Source of the DNA: Tardiphaga sp. 709 | GTDB lineage: Bacteria > Pseudomonadota > Alphaproteobacteria > Rhizobiales > Xanthobacteraceae | DNA length: 64,000 bases | Assembly: GCF_032401055.1 (NCBI RefSeq) | Contig: NZ_CP135529.1 | Span: 2,666,001-2,730,000, forward strand | Reading direction: 5' to 3' | In this document: positions 26,586 through 34,277 of the stretch, piece after piece | How positions within the stretch are numbered: the stretch's first letter is position 1 | Layout: each line of letters begins with the position of its first letter | Program-made: the position numbers and the translations under genes | The notes under the pieces: model-generated | Told to the model about the DNA's origin: nothing | The model's input: the letters and a program-made list of their open reading frames with translations, nothing else | Database searches by the model: none

Positions 26586-27650
26586 TTACGCGATCGGGAC
26601 CGAACCGCTTTTGCGTGACTCCGCAAAGATCGCCCAGGCCGCCACGAACATCGCCGCAATCACGGGACCTACAACGAAACCGTTCAGACCGAGGGCGTCA
26701 ATGCCCCCGAGCGTCGCGATCAGCACCAGATAATCCGGCAGCTTGGTGTCCTTGCCGACCAGCATCGGGCGCAGGATGTTGTCGACCAAACCTATGACGA
26801 GAAATCCATAGGCGATCAGGATCACGCCCTGAACGACCAAGCCCGTCGCAAGCAGATAGAGCGCGACCGGCATCCAGACGAGGCCAGCACCCACCGCCGG
26901 CAACAGCGACAGGAACGCCATCAGCACGGCCCACAACAACGCAGCATTGATGCCAAGGATCCAGAAGATCAACCCACCGAGCGCGCCCTGTGCCAGCGCG
27001 ACCAGAATGCCGCCCTTCACCGTGGCGCGGATCACCACCGTGAACTTCTCCATCAGATCGTCACGCAGCTCGGGCCGCAGCGGAATGGCATTCTTCACAC
27101 GCTCCGACAGCGCTTCGCCGTCCTTGAACAGGAAGAACAGCAGATAAAGCATGATGCCGAGATTGATGATGAAGTCGAACGTGCTCTGACCGATGTTCAG
27201 CGCCTGCGATGCAAAGTACTGACTGCCTTTGACGAGGCCCTCAGTCAGCTTGTCCTGCATGCCGCCGAGATTGGCAACGCCGAAGCGATCCAGCAGTCCC
27301 CTTGCCCATTGCGGGACGGCATCGAGTATCTGCTGCAGAAACGTGCCGAGATTGAATTGGCCAGACTTCATCTTGCCGACAACGACAGCCGCTTCCTGCG
27401 CCAGCGATGCGCCAACCAGTGTCAGCGGCAGGATCACGATCAGCACGATCAATCCCACGGTGAGCAAGGCGGCCGAGTTTGGATGCTTTGGCATCCGGCG
27501 CTCCAGCCGCCGATGCATCGGCGCGAACATGATCGCGATGACCACGCCCCACAGGATCGCGCTGTAGAACGAGCTCATGATCCAGCCGAAGGCCAACGTG
27601 ACCACGACGATCAGAAGCAGAAAGAAACGGTCTTCGAGACTGGCGCGCAT
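26586..27650 (-). CDS. AI-2E family transporter
   Basis: Membrane protein of 354 residues in the AI-2E/PerM superfamily, with about seven helices in the pattern FFLLLIVVVTLAFGWIMSSF, a central loop rich in amphipathic sequence, and the conserved LGGIDALGLNGFVVGPVIAA near the C-terminus. Members export small molecules or act as Na+/H+ antiporters; autoinducer-2 export is shown for only a few, so no substrate is assigned. It ends 5 bp from the convergent fbpB stop. Confidence 0.88.
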   Translation of the reverse strand: MRASLEDRFFLLLIVVVTLAFGWIMSSFYSAILWGVVIAIMFAPMHRRLERRMPKHPNSAALLTVGLIVLIVILPLTLVGASLAQEAAVVVGKMKSGQFNLGTFLQQILDAVPQWARGLLDRFGVANLGGMQDKLTEGLVKGSQYFASQALNIGQSTFDFIINLGIMLYLLFFLFKDGEALSERVKNAIPLRPELRDDLMEKFTVVIRATVKGGILVALAQGALGGLIFWILGINAALLWAVLMAFLSLLPAVGAGLVWMPVALYLLATGLVVQGVILIAYGFLVIGLVDNILRPMLVGKDTKLPDYLVLIATLGGIDALGLNGFVVGPVIAAMFVAAWAIFAESRKSGSVPIA

Positions 27651-27684
27651 GTCGGCTTCCTAGTGAGGGGTGATACTAACACGA

Positions 27685-27707
27685 ATGCCCGGCACAAGGC
27701 CGGGCAT
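27685..27707. terminator. Hairpin between scoB and the AI-2E gene
   Basis: A perfect 9-bp stem ATGCCCGGC / GCCGGGCAT with an ACAAG loop lies just downstream of scoB. There is no clear T-run. Confidence 0.5.
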
Positions 27708-27735
27708 CATGTCAACGTTCGGAACGCGCAATCGT

Positions 27736-28386
27736 TCAGGTGTTGGTCAGCGCGACCCGGAATTCAGCTTCGGTATTGGCCTTCACCTCATCGAGCGTCA
27801 CGCCATCGGCGAGTTCGATCAGAGCCATGCCGTCATTGCCGTGCTTGTCGATGGTGAACACCGCGAGATCGGTGACGACCATATCGACGACGCGCTCGCC
27901 GGTCAGCGGTAGGTTGCAGCTCTTCAGCAGCTTGGCGCCATCCTTGGCCGAATGCTCCATCACGACGACGACGCGTTTGACGCCGGCGACGAGGTCCATC
28001 GCGCCGCCCATGCCCTTCACCATCTTGCCGGGGATCATCCAGTTGGCGAGGTCGCCATTCTGGGCGACCTGCATCGCGCCGAGGATCGACAGATCAATAT
28101 GGCCGCCACGGACCATGCCGAACGAATCCGCCGACGAGAAATAGCTGGTCTCCGGCAGTTCGGTGACCGTCTGCTTGCCGGCATTGATGAGGTCCGGATC
28201 TTCGTCGCCCTCATAGGGGAAAGGGCCCATGCCGAGCATGCCGTTCTCGCTCTGCAGCTGAACGTCCACGCCTTCGGGAATGTAGTTTGACACCAGCGTC
28301 GGAATACCGATGCCGAGATTGACGTAATATCCGTCGCGCAGTTCTTTAGCCGCGCGCGCTGCCATTTGATCACGGGTCCAAGCCAT
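27736..28386 (-). CDS. scoB: 3-oxoacid CoA-transferase subunit B
   Basis: Beta subunit (216 residues) of the class I CoA transferase that moves CoA from succinyl-CoA to 3-oxoacids such as acetoacetate, linking ketone-body and polyhydroxybutyrate breakdown to the TCA cycle. The catalytic glutamate lies in [26 protein letters not shown] and [19 protein letters not shown] are conserved. The start at 28386 follows AGGAGAG; a longer frame to 28479 would overlap scoA. It is 28 bp behind scoA. Confidence 0.95.
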   Translation of the reverse strand: MAWTRDQMAARAAKELRDGYYVNLGIGIPTLVSNYIPEGVDVQLQSENGMLGMGPFPYEGDEDPDLINAGKQTVTELPETSYFSSADSFGMVRGGHIDLSILGAMQVAQNGDLANWMIPGKMVKGMGGAMDLVAGVKRVVVVMEHSAKDGAKLLKSCNLPLTGERVVDMVVTDLAVFTIDKHGNDGMALIELADGVTLDEVKANTEAEFRVALTNT

Positions 28387-28414
28387 CGTTCTCTCCTGTT
28401 TTTGCTTTTGGCGG

Positions 28415-29119
28415 TTACGCGGGACGCTGACGCGAGGTGACTTTTTCGATCCGCTTCTTGCCGGTACCGACCTCGACAATGCGCTTCACAAAAATGCCGG
28501 GGGTGTGAATGTGATCCGGGTCGATCTCGCCGGCCGGCACCAGATGCTCGACTTCGGCAATGGTGATCTTCGCGGCGGTCGCCATCATCGGGTTAAAGTT
28601 GCGGGCGGTCTTGCGATAAACGAGGTTGCCTGCGGTATCGCCCTTCCAGGCGTGCACAATGGCAATGTCGGCAAACAGACCACGCTCGAGCATGTAGGTC
28701 TCGCCGTTGAATTCCATGGTCGGCTTGCCTTCCGAGATCAGCGTGCCAACGCCGGTCTTGGTGTAGAAGCCCGGGATGCCGGCGCCGCCAGCACGGATGC
28801 GCTCGGCCAGCGTGCCCTGCGGGGAGAATTCGAGTTCCAGTTCGCCGGCCAGATACTGCTGGGCGAAGAGCTTGTTCTCGCCGACATAGGACGAGATCAT
28901 CTTCTTGATCTGGCGGGTTTCCAGCAGGCGCGACAGGCCGATACCGTCGACGCCGGCGTTATTGGACACCACAGTGAGGTCCTTGACCCCGGAATCGCGC
29001 AAGGCGTCCGACAGGTCTTCGGCAATGCCGCAGAGGCCGAAGCCGCCGGACATGATCATCATGCCGTCCTTGAGAATGCCGTCGAGTGCCGATTTGGCGT
29101 CGGGGTAGACCTTGTTCAT
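28415..29119 (-). CDS. scoA: 3-oxoacid CoA-transferase subunit A
   Basis: Alpha subunit (234 residues) of the same enzyme, with the glycine-rich [14 protein letters not shown] loop, [17 protein letters not shown] and [20 protein letters not shown]. It is the first gene of the scoAB operon. Together the two subunits match the bacterial heterodimeric SCOT type. A link to the phasin genes in this window (PHB use) is plausible but not shown. Confidence 0.95.
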   Translation of the reverse strand: MNKVYPDAKSALDGILKDGMMIMSGGFGLCGIAEDLSDALRDSGVKDLTVVSNNAGVDGIGLSRLLETRQIKKMISSYVGENKLFAQQYLAGELELEFSPQGTLAERIRAGGAGIPGFYTKTGVGTLISEGKPTMEFNGETYMLERGLFADIAIVHAWKGDTAGNLVYRKTARNFNPMMATAAKITIAEVEHLVPAGEIDPDHIHTPGIFVKRIVEVGTGKKRIEKVTSRQRPA

Positions 29120-29351
29120 GGGAATCGACCTGATGCAGGAATGCGCTGAGAACCCAGCGGGCGCGGGCGGCTATGTCGTGGATTATTAGGCGGAAACTCC
29201 GCGGCAGGTCAATCGCGGGGGACTGCGACCCCATCACCCCCGCTATGGCCTTGAAAGCGTCAAGAAAACCCTTCAAATTGAGGACCTTGGACGTGGGCGC
29301 ACATGGATGCCGCCCCGCTATGTGTGACCACCAACCAACCCGGATAGTTCA

Positions 29352-31313
29352 TTGACGAGTGCCCAAGGAATAAGACGCCTGGGGATGCCGATTGCGGCGC
29401 TCCTGGGTGTTGCAGTGATCGGGCTGTTTGCCATGTCGTGGTTGCTCAACCGCGATACGTTGCGCCATGCCGTGGAGGCCCAGATCCGCGCCGTGACCGG
29501 GCTGGATTTCGTCGTCAACGGCGCGGTGGATGTCTCGGTCTTTCCGGGCAGCTATGTCTCGTTTCACGATGTCGGCCTGAAAGGCGGCGGGTCGATCGAT
29601 CCCGCTTTGACGGTCGATGTGCTGACGGCCAATCTGCGGCTGTTGCCGCTGCTGCTGCAGCGCTTCGAGATCGCCGACATGATGATGCTGCGGCCACGTA
29701 TCCGCGTGATCCGCGAGGCCTCCGGCGAAAGCAACTGGACGCCATTCATCGAGTCCATCGCCCGCACCATGAGGCCGGGCGCTGAACAGCCACTATCCTT
29801 CTCCGAGATCCGCATCCAGGACGGCGTTCTGCACTATCAGGACCCACACAACACCGAGCGTCTCGGCGACATCGACCTGTCGCTCGCCTGGCCATCGATC
29901 TCGCGCTCATTCGCGGCAACGGGCCAGTTCGACTGGCGCGGCGAACGCATCGACGGCAGCCTCAGCGTCAGCGACTTCATTGCCGCACTGTCCGGTGAGC
30001 GCTCCGGCGTAAAGGCACGCATCGCCGGTGCGCCGATCAAGCTGGCATTCGACGGCACCGTCGCCAACAAGGCCAGTCTGGTCATGGAAGGCACGCTGAC
30101 TGCCGACAGCCTGTCGCTGCGCAATGCGCTGCGCTGGGTCGGTCAGGCACCGCCCGGCTCCGGCGGTTTCGGCCGCTTTGCCCTGAAGGCGCGTGCCAGC
30201 TTGGTGGGCCCGTCGATTGCACTCACCAACGTCAATGTCGAACTCGACGGCAACAGTGCCGAGGGCGTCATGACCTACAGCAACACGGGCCGCCAGACGC
30301 TGCAGGCGACGCTGGCTGCCGGTGCGCTCGACTTCACGCCCTATGTGTCCACCGTGCGGCTGCTGGCCTCCGGCGCCCGCGACTGGAACCGGCAGCTGTT
30401 CGATCTGAACGCGCTGTCCACCACTGATCTCGACATGCGCCTGTCGGCCGCCAAGGTCACCGTCGGCTCTTCAGTGCTCGGCCGCACCGCGCTCGGCGCC
30501 AACCTGCGCGGCGGCACACTGGCGCTGTCGGTAGGTGAAGCGCAGATGTATGGCGGCATCGTCCGTGGTTCGTTCAACGTTGCCCATTCCGATGCAGTCG
30601 CTGATGTGAAGGCCCAGTTCCAGTTCAGCGATGTCGACCTGCAGGCCTGTGCCAGCGATCTGTTCGGCGTCAACAAGCTCACCGGCCGCGGCAATCTCAG
30701 CATGATGCTGGAGGCCTCGGGCTCATCGCCCTTTGGTCTCGCGCAATCACTCGACGGCACCGCGACGTTGACCGGTCATGACGGCGCCATCAGCGGCTTC
30801 AACGTCGAACAGTTGCTGAAGCGGTTGGAGCGACGTCCGCTGTCCGGCGCCGGCAATTTCCGCTCGGGTTCGACGCCGTTCAATACGCTCAACATGTCCG
30901 TGAAATTCAACGACGGCATCGCTACCGCACAGGATATCCGTATCGATGGTCCCGCTGCAAAACTGACGCTGACCGGTACCGCGTCGGTGCCCTCACGTGA
31001 ATATGATTTCAAGGGCATCGCTAGTCTCAATCCGGCAACCAACGGCACCGGCGGCTTCGAGCTGCCTTTCGTGATCCAGGGCCCGTGGGACGATCCGCTG
31101 ATCTTCCCAGATCCGGAAAGCCTGATCCGCCGATCGCCGGGCGCGGCGCCTTTGCTGGATGCGGTGAAGGATCGCAAGACCCGCGACGCCGTACGCTCGG
31201 TGATCGAGCGCTTTACGGGTGTGCCCAAACAGGCGCCGGTAGCAGAGCCGGATAAGCCCGCCGATGCACCTGCAGCGGCAGCACCTGCCGATGCAGCACC
31301 GAAGGCGAATTAA
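29352..31313 (+). CDS. AsmA family envelope protein
   Basis: A 653-residue inner-membrane-anchored periplasmic protein. One N-terminal helix (AALLGVAVIGLFAMSWLL) is followed by the AsmA N-domain (AVTGLDFVVNGAVDVSVFPG) and a long beta-rich region. A conserved AsmA C-domain (GRGNLSMMLEASGSSPFGLA, then LTGHDGAISGFNVEQLL) precedes a low-complexity Pro/Ala tail. AsmA-like proteins are thought to move phospholipids between membranes. A TTG at 29352 was used; ATG 29385 is an alternative that still keeps the membrane helix. Confidence 0.88.
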   Translation: MTSAQGIRRLGMPIAALLGVAVIGLFAMSWLLNRDTLRHAVEAQIRAVTGLDFVVNGAVDVSVFPGSYVSFHDVGLKGGGSIDPALTVDVLTANLRLLPLLLQRFEIADMMMLRPRIRVIREASGESNWTPFIESIARTMRPGAEQPLSFSEIRIQDGVLHYQDPHNTERLGDIDLSLAWPSISRSFAATGQFDWRGERIDGSLSVSDFIAALSGERSGVKARIAGAPIKLAFDGTVANKASLVMEGTLTADSLSLRNALRWVGQAPPGSGGFGRFALKARASLVGPSIALTNVNVELDGNSAEGVMTYSNTGRQTLQATLAAGALDFTPYVSTVRLLASGARDWNRQLFDLNALSTTDLDMRLSAAKVTVGSSVLGRTALGANLRGGTLALSVGEAQMYGGIVRGSFNVAHSDAVADVKAQFQFSDVDLQACASDLFGVNKLTGRGNLSMMLEASGSSPFGLAQSLDGTATLTGHDGAISGFNVEQLLKRLERRPLSGAGNFRSGSTPFNTLNMSVKFNDGIATAQDIRIDGPAAKLTLTGTASVPSREYDFKGIASLNPATNGTGGFELPFVIQGPWDDPLIFPDPESLIRRSPGAAPLLDAVKDRKTRDAVRSVIERFTGVPKQAPVAEPDKPADAPAAAAPADAAPKAN

Positions 31314-31322
31314 CTTTTCGCT

Positions 31323-32138
31323 TTACAACGGCGCGGCGCTTTCGCCCCGGGCGCTCGACAGTTTCGACACCAGCGATGCCAGTACAATAACGACGGCGAT
31401 GAAACCGACGATCAGCGTGCAGATCGCGTTGATCTCCGGTTTCACGCCAAGACGCACTTCCGAATAGATCCTGATCGGCAGCGTTGCCGAGCCCGGCCCG
31501 GTTGTGAAACTGGCGATGACGAGGTCGTCGAGCGACAGCGTGAAGGCCAGCATCCAGCCCGCGGCAATGGCCGGCCAGATCAGCGGCAACGTAACGGCTA
31601 TAAATGCGCGGAGCGGATCGCGGCCAAGATCCATCGCCGCTTCCTCGAGGCTGCGATCAATCCTCGCGAGGCGCGATTGCACCACGACAGCGACAAAGCA
31701 CATGGTGAGTGTGGTGTGGGCGATGGTCACCGTGACAAAGCCGCGCCCGGCGTCCAGCGCCACGAACAGCAGCAGCAGCGACAGGCCGGTGATCACCTCG
31801 GGCATCACCAGCGGCGCATAGAGCATCCCGGACATCAGCATCCGGCCGCGAAATCCCGCACCACGCGTCAACGCTATCGCGGCCAAAGTGCCGAGCAGCG
31901 TTGCCAGCGTCGCCGACACGACCCCCACGCGAAGGCTCATCCAGGCAGCATCGAGCATCGCACGGTCGTTGAAGAATTCGGTGTACCAGCGCGTCGACCA
32001 GCCGCCCCACACGGTCACCAGCCGCGAAGCGTTGAACGAATAGATGACCAGAATGACGATCGGCAGATATAGAAACGCCAGGCCAAGCACCAGCGACGTG
32101 ACGTTAAAGCGCGACAGGCGGAGCGGATGCACGGCCAT
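31323..32138 (-). CDS. potI: Polyamine-type ABC transporter permease (PotI/YdcV-like)
   Basis: Inner-membrane permease of 271 residues with six helices and a cytoplasmic EAA loop (EEAAMDLGRDPLRAFIAVTL). The N-terminal FLYLPIVILVIYSFNASR is typical of PotC/PotI. The start overlaps the stop of the preceding permease by one base (TGATG), so the genes are translationally coupled. It completes the potGHI-type operon. Spermidine/putrescine is the usual substrate; other amines are possible. Confidence 0.9.
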   Translation of the reverse strand: MAVHPLRLSRFNVTSLVLGLAFLYLPIVILVIYSFNASRLVTVWGGWSTRWYTEFFNDRAMLDAAWMSLRVGVVSATLATLLGTLAAIALTRGAGFRGRMLMSGMLYAPLVMPEVITGLSLLLLFVALDAGRGFVTVTIAHTTLTMCFVAVVVQSRLARIDRSLEEAAMDLGRDPLRAFIAVTLPLIWPAIAAGWMLAFTLSLDDLVIASFTTGPGSATLPIRIYSEVRLGVKPEINAICTLIVGFIAVVIVLASLVSKLSSARGESAAPL

Positions 32139-33049
32139 CAGCGCGCCTCCAGCTGCCGGCGCTGCAGCCGGTCATAGACCAGCAGGGGGATCAACAGCAG
32201 TCCGAGCAACACGATGGCGGTAGCCGATGCGACCGGCCAATCCTTGTTCGTGAAGAACTCGAGCCACAGCGTCTGGCCGATCATCAGCGAATTCGATCCG
32301 GCGAGCAGATCGGGAATGACGAATTCGCCCATGATCGGGATGAAGCACAGCAGTGCCCCGGCGCCGACGCCGCGCAGGGACAAGGGAACTGTCACCAGCC
32401 AGAAGGCGTCGACGCGCGAGACGCCGAGATCGGCGGCGGCCTCGATCAGCGAGGGGTCCTGCTTCGCGAGCGTGGCATAGAGCGGCAGGATCATGAAAGG
32501 CAGATAGGAATAGACGATGCCGAGATACATCGCACTGTCGGTGGACAGCCACACGATTGGCGCCGATACAACGTGCAGCGCGAGCAGGACCTTATTGAGC
32601 AAGCCGTCATGCTGCAGGATGTTGATCCAGGCATAGATGCGGATCAGGAACGAGGTCCAGAACGGCACGATGACCAGCATCATCGCGATGCCCTGCCAGC
32701 GCCGTGGCAGACGCGCCATGCCATAGGCGATGGGATAACCGACCGCGAGCAAGATCAGGGTCGATACGACGGCGACGAGGACGCTGCGCAGATAGGATGC
32801 GAGATAGAGATTGTCGGAAACGAGCAACCGGAAATTATCCAGCGACAGCGCGGCAAACGAGGCCTTGAGCCCGGCGATTCCTTCGGACAGACCGAACACC
32901 GGCAGATAAGGCGGCTGCGCAATCGCTGTCTGCGACAGGCTGATCTTCAGCACGAAGCCGAAGGGCACCAGAAAGAACAGCACCATCCAGACATAGGGCG
33001 GGATGGCAGCGAGCCGCGCCGGCGCCGTAAAGATGCGATTGCGGCTCAT
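32138..33049 (-). CDS. potH: Polyamine-type ABC transporter permease (PotH-like)
   Basis: First permease subunit, 303 residues and six helices (PPYVWMVLFFLVPFGFVLKI at the N-terminus), with the EAA loop IEAAADLGVSRVDAFWLVTV. The start at 33049 overlaps the stop of the ATPase gene by four bases (ATGA). A GTG at 33067 would add six residues. The pair PotH/PotI forms the membrane channel. Confidence 0.9.
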   Translation of the reverse strand: MSRNRIFTAPARLAAIPPYVWMVLFFLVPFGFVLKISLSQTAIAQPPYLPVFGLSEGIAGLKASFAALSLDNFRLLVSDNLYLASYLRSVLVAVVSTLILLAVGYPIAYGMARLPRRWQGIAMMLVIVPFWTSFLIRIYAWINILQHDGLLNKVLLALHVVSAPIVWLSTDSAMYLGIVYSYLPFMILPLYATLAKQDPSLIEAAADLGVSRVDAFWLVTVPLSLRGVGAGALLCFIPIMGEFVIPDLLAGSNSLMIGQTLWLEFFTNKDWPVASATAIVLLGLLLIPLLVYDRLQRRQLEAR

Positions 33050-34212
33050 TGAACCAGTACCACGCAATCATCGGGGGCGAACCATGCCGCAACGCGCTCG
33101 CCGATCGAATAGGCATCGACATCGAGCCGCGCGGTATTGGCGAGAGCGACCCGCAATGTGGCTCCACGGTCGAGCTTCACCTTGTAGAGCGAGCGACCGC
33201 CGAGATAGCCGACGTCGGAAATGACACCCTCAAGGCTGTTCATGGCACCGCTATTGATGAGGTCCGTCGCCGGCCCGCGACGCGACAACCGGATCTTCTC
33301 CGGGCGGATCGCAACGCAGATGACCGCATCGCCGACAGGCTGTCGCGGCTCGATCGCAAACAAGGTTCCTACGTCGCGGCCTGCAATGGTCAGGCGATGA
33401 CTGTCACGGTGCGTGATACCGCCCTCGACGATGTTGATGTCGCCGACGAACTCCGCGACCCAGCGCGATGCGGGCGCCTCATAAAGCTGTCGCGGTGTCG
33501 CTACCTGTTGCAGACGTCCGTCATTCATGACGCCGATGCGGTCGGCCATGGTCATCGCCTCCTCCTGATCGTGGGTGACGATCACGAAGGTGGTGCCGAG
33601 CTGGCGCTGCAGCGCCATCAACTCTACCTGGGTCTCTTCGCGCAGTTTCTTGTCGAGAGCTGCCAGCGGCTCATCGAGCAGCAACAATTGCGGATGCCGC
33701 GCCAGCGCCCGGGCGAGCGCCACGCGTTGTTTCTGGCCACCCGACAATTGATCCGGTCGGCGTTTCTCCAGTCCCTGGAGCTTGACCAGCGCCACCATCT
33801 CGGCAACCCGCGTATCGATGCCGAGACGCGTCAAGCCAGCGCTCTTGAGACCGAAACCGATATTGTCGCGCACGTTGAGATGCGGAAACAGCGCGTAGTT
33901 CTGGAACATCATGTTGACGGGCCGCTGATGCGGCAATACCGCAGCGATATCCTCGCCATTCAACTCGATCTTGCCCGTGTCCGGTGCCTCGAAACCAGCC
34001 AGCATGCGCAGTAACGTGGTCTTGCCACAGCCGCTCGGGCCGAGCAGCGCGAAGAATTCACCGGCCTTGATGTCTAAAGAGAGATTGTCCACTGCGCTAT
34101 GCGCGCCGAATTTTTTGGTGACGCCGTCGATCCGCAGCAAGGGCGTGGGATAGGCGACGACCGGCGCATCGCTGGCCGCCGGATCCGCAACTGTCGCAGT
34201 GAGATTCGTCAT
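33046..34212 (-). CDS. potG: Polyamine-type ABC transporter ATPase (PotG-like)
   Basis: ATP-binding subunit of 388 residues. Motifs in order: Walker A GPSGCGKTT, Q-loop MMFQNYALFPH, signature LSGGQKQRV, Walker B LLLLDEPLAALDKKL and the H-loop VTHDQEEAMTMADRI. A C-terminal TOBE-type domain follows, as in PotA/PotG/FbpC. It is first in the operon. No periplasmic binding protein gene (potF) adjoins; the gene upstream on the same strand, 65 bp away, is a GGDEF-EAL protein. Confidence 0.94.
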   Translation of the reverse strand: MTNLTATVADPAASDAPVVAYPTPLLRIDGVTKKFGAHSAVDNLSLDIKAGEFFALLGPSGCGKTTLLRMLAGFEAPDTGKIELNGEDIAAVLPHQRPVNMMFQNYALFPHLNVRDNIGFGLKSAGLTRLGIDTRVAEMVALVKLQGLEKRRPDQLSGGQKQRVALARALARHPQLLLLDEPLAALDKKLREETQVELMALQRQLGTTFVIVTHDQEEAMTMADRIGVMNDGRLQQVATPRQLYEAPASRWVAEFVGDINIVEGGITHRDSHRLTIAGRDVGTLFAIEPRQPVGDAVICVAIRPEKIRLSRRGPATDLINSGAMNSLEGVISDVGYLGGRSLYKVKLDRGATLRVALANTARLDVDAYSIGERVAAWFAPDDCVVLVQ

Positions 34213-34277
34213 AACCGCAAGCTAGCCGCGGAACGCCGCGGGCTCAACAGCATCGGCACTTCGCAACGGTCTGTCGC

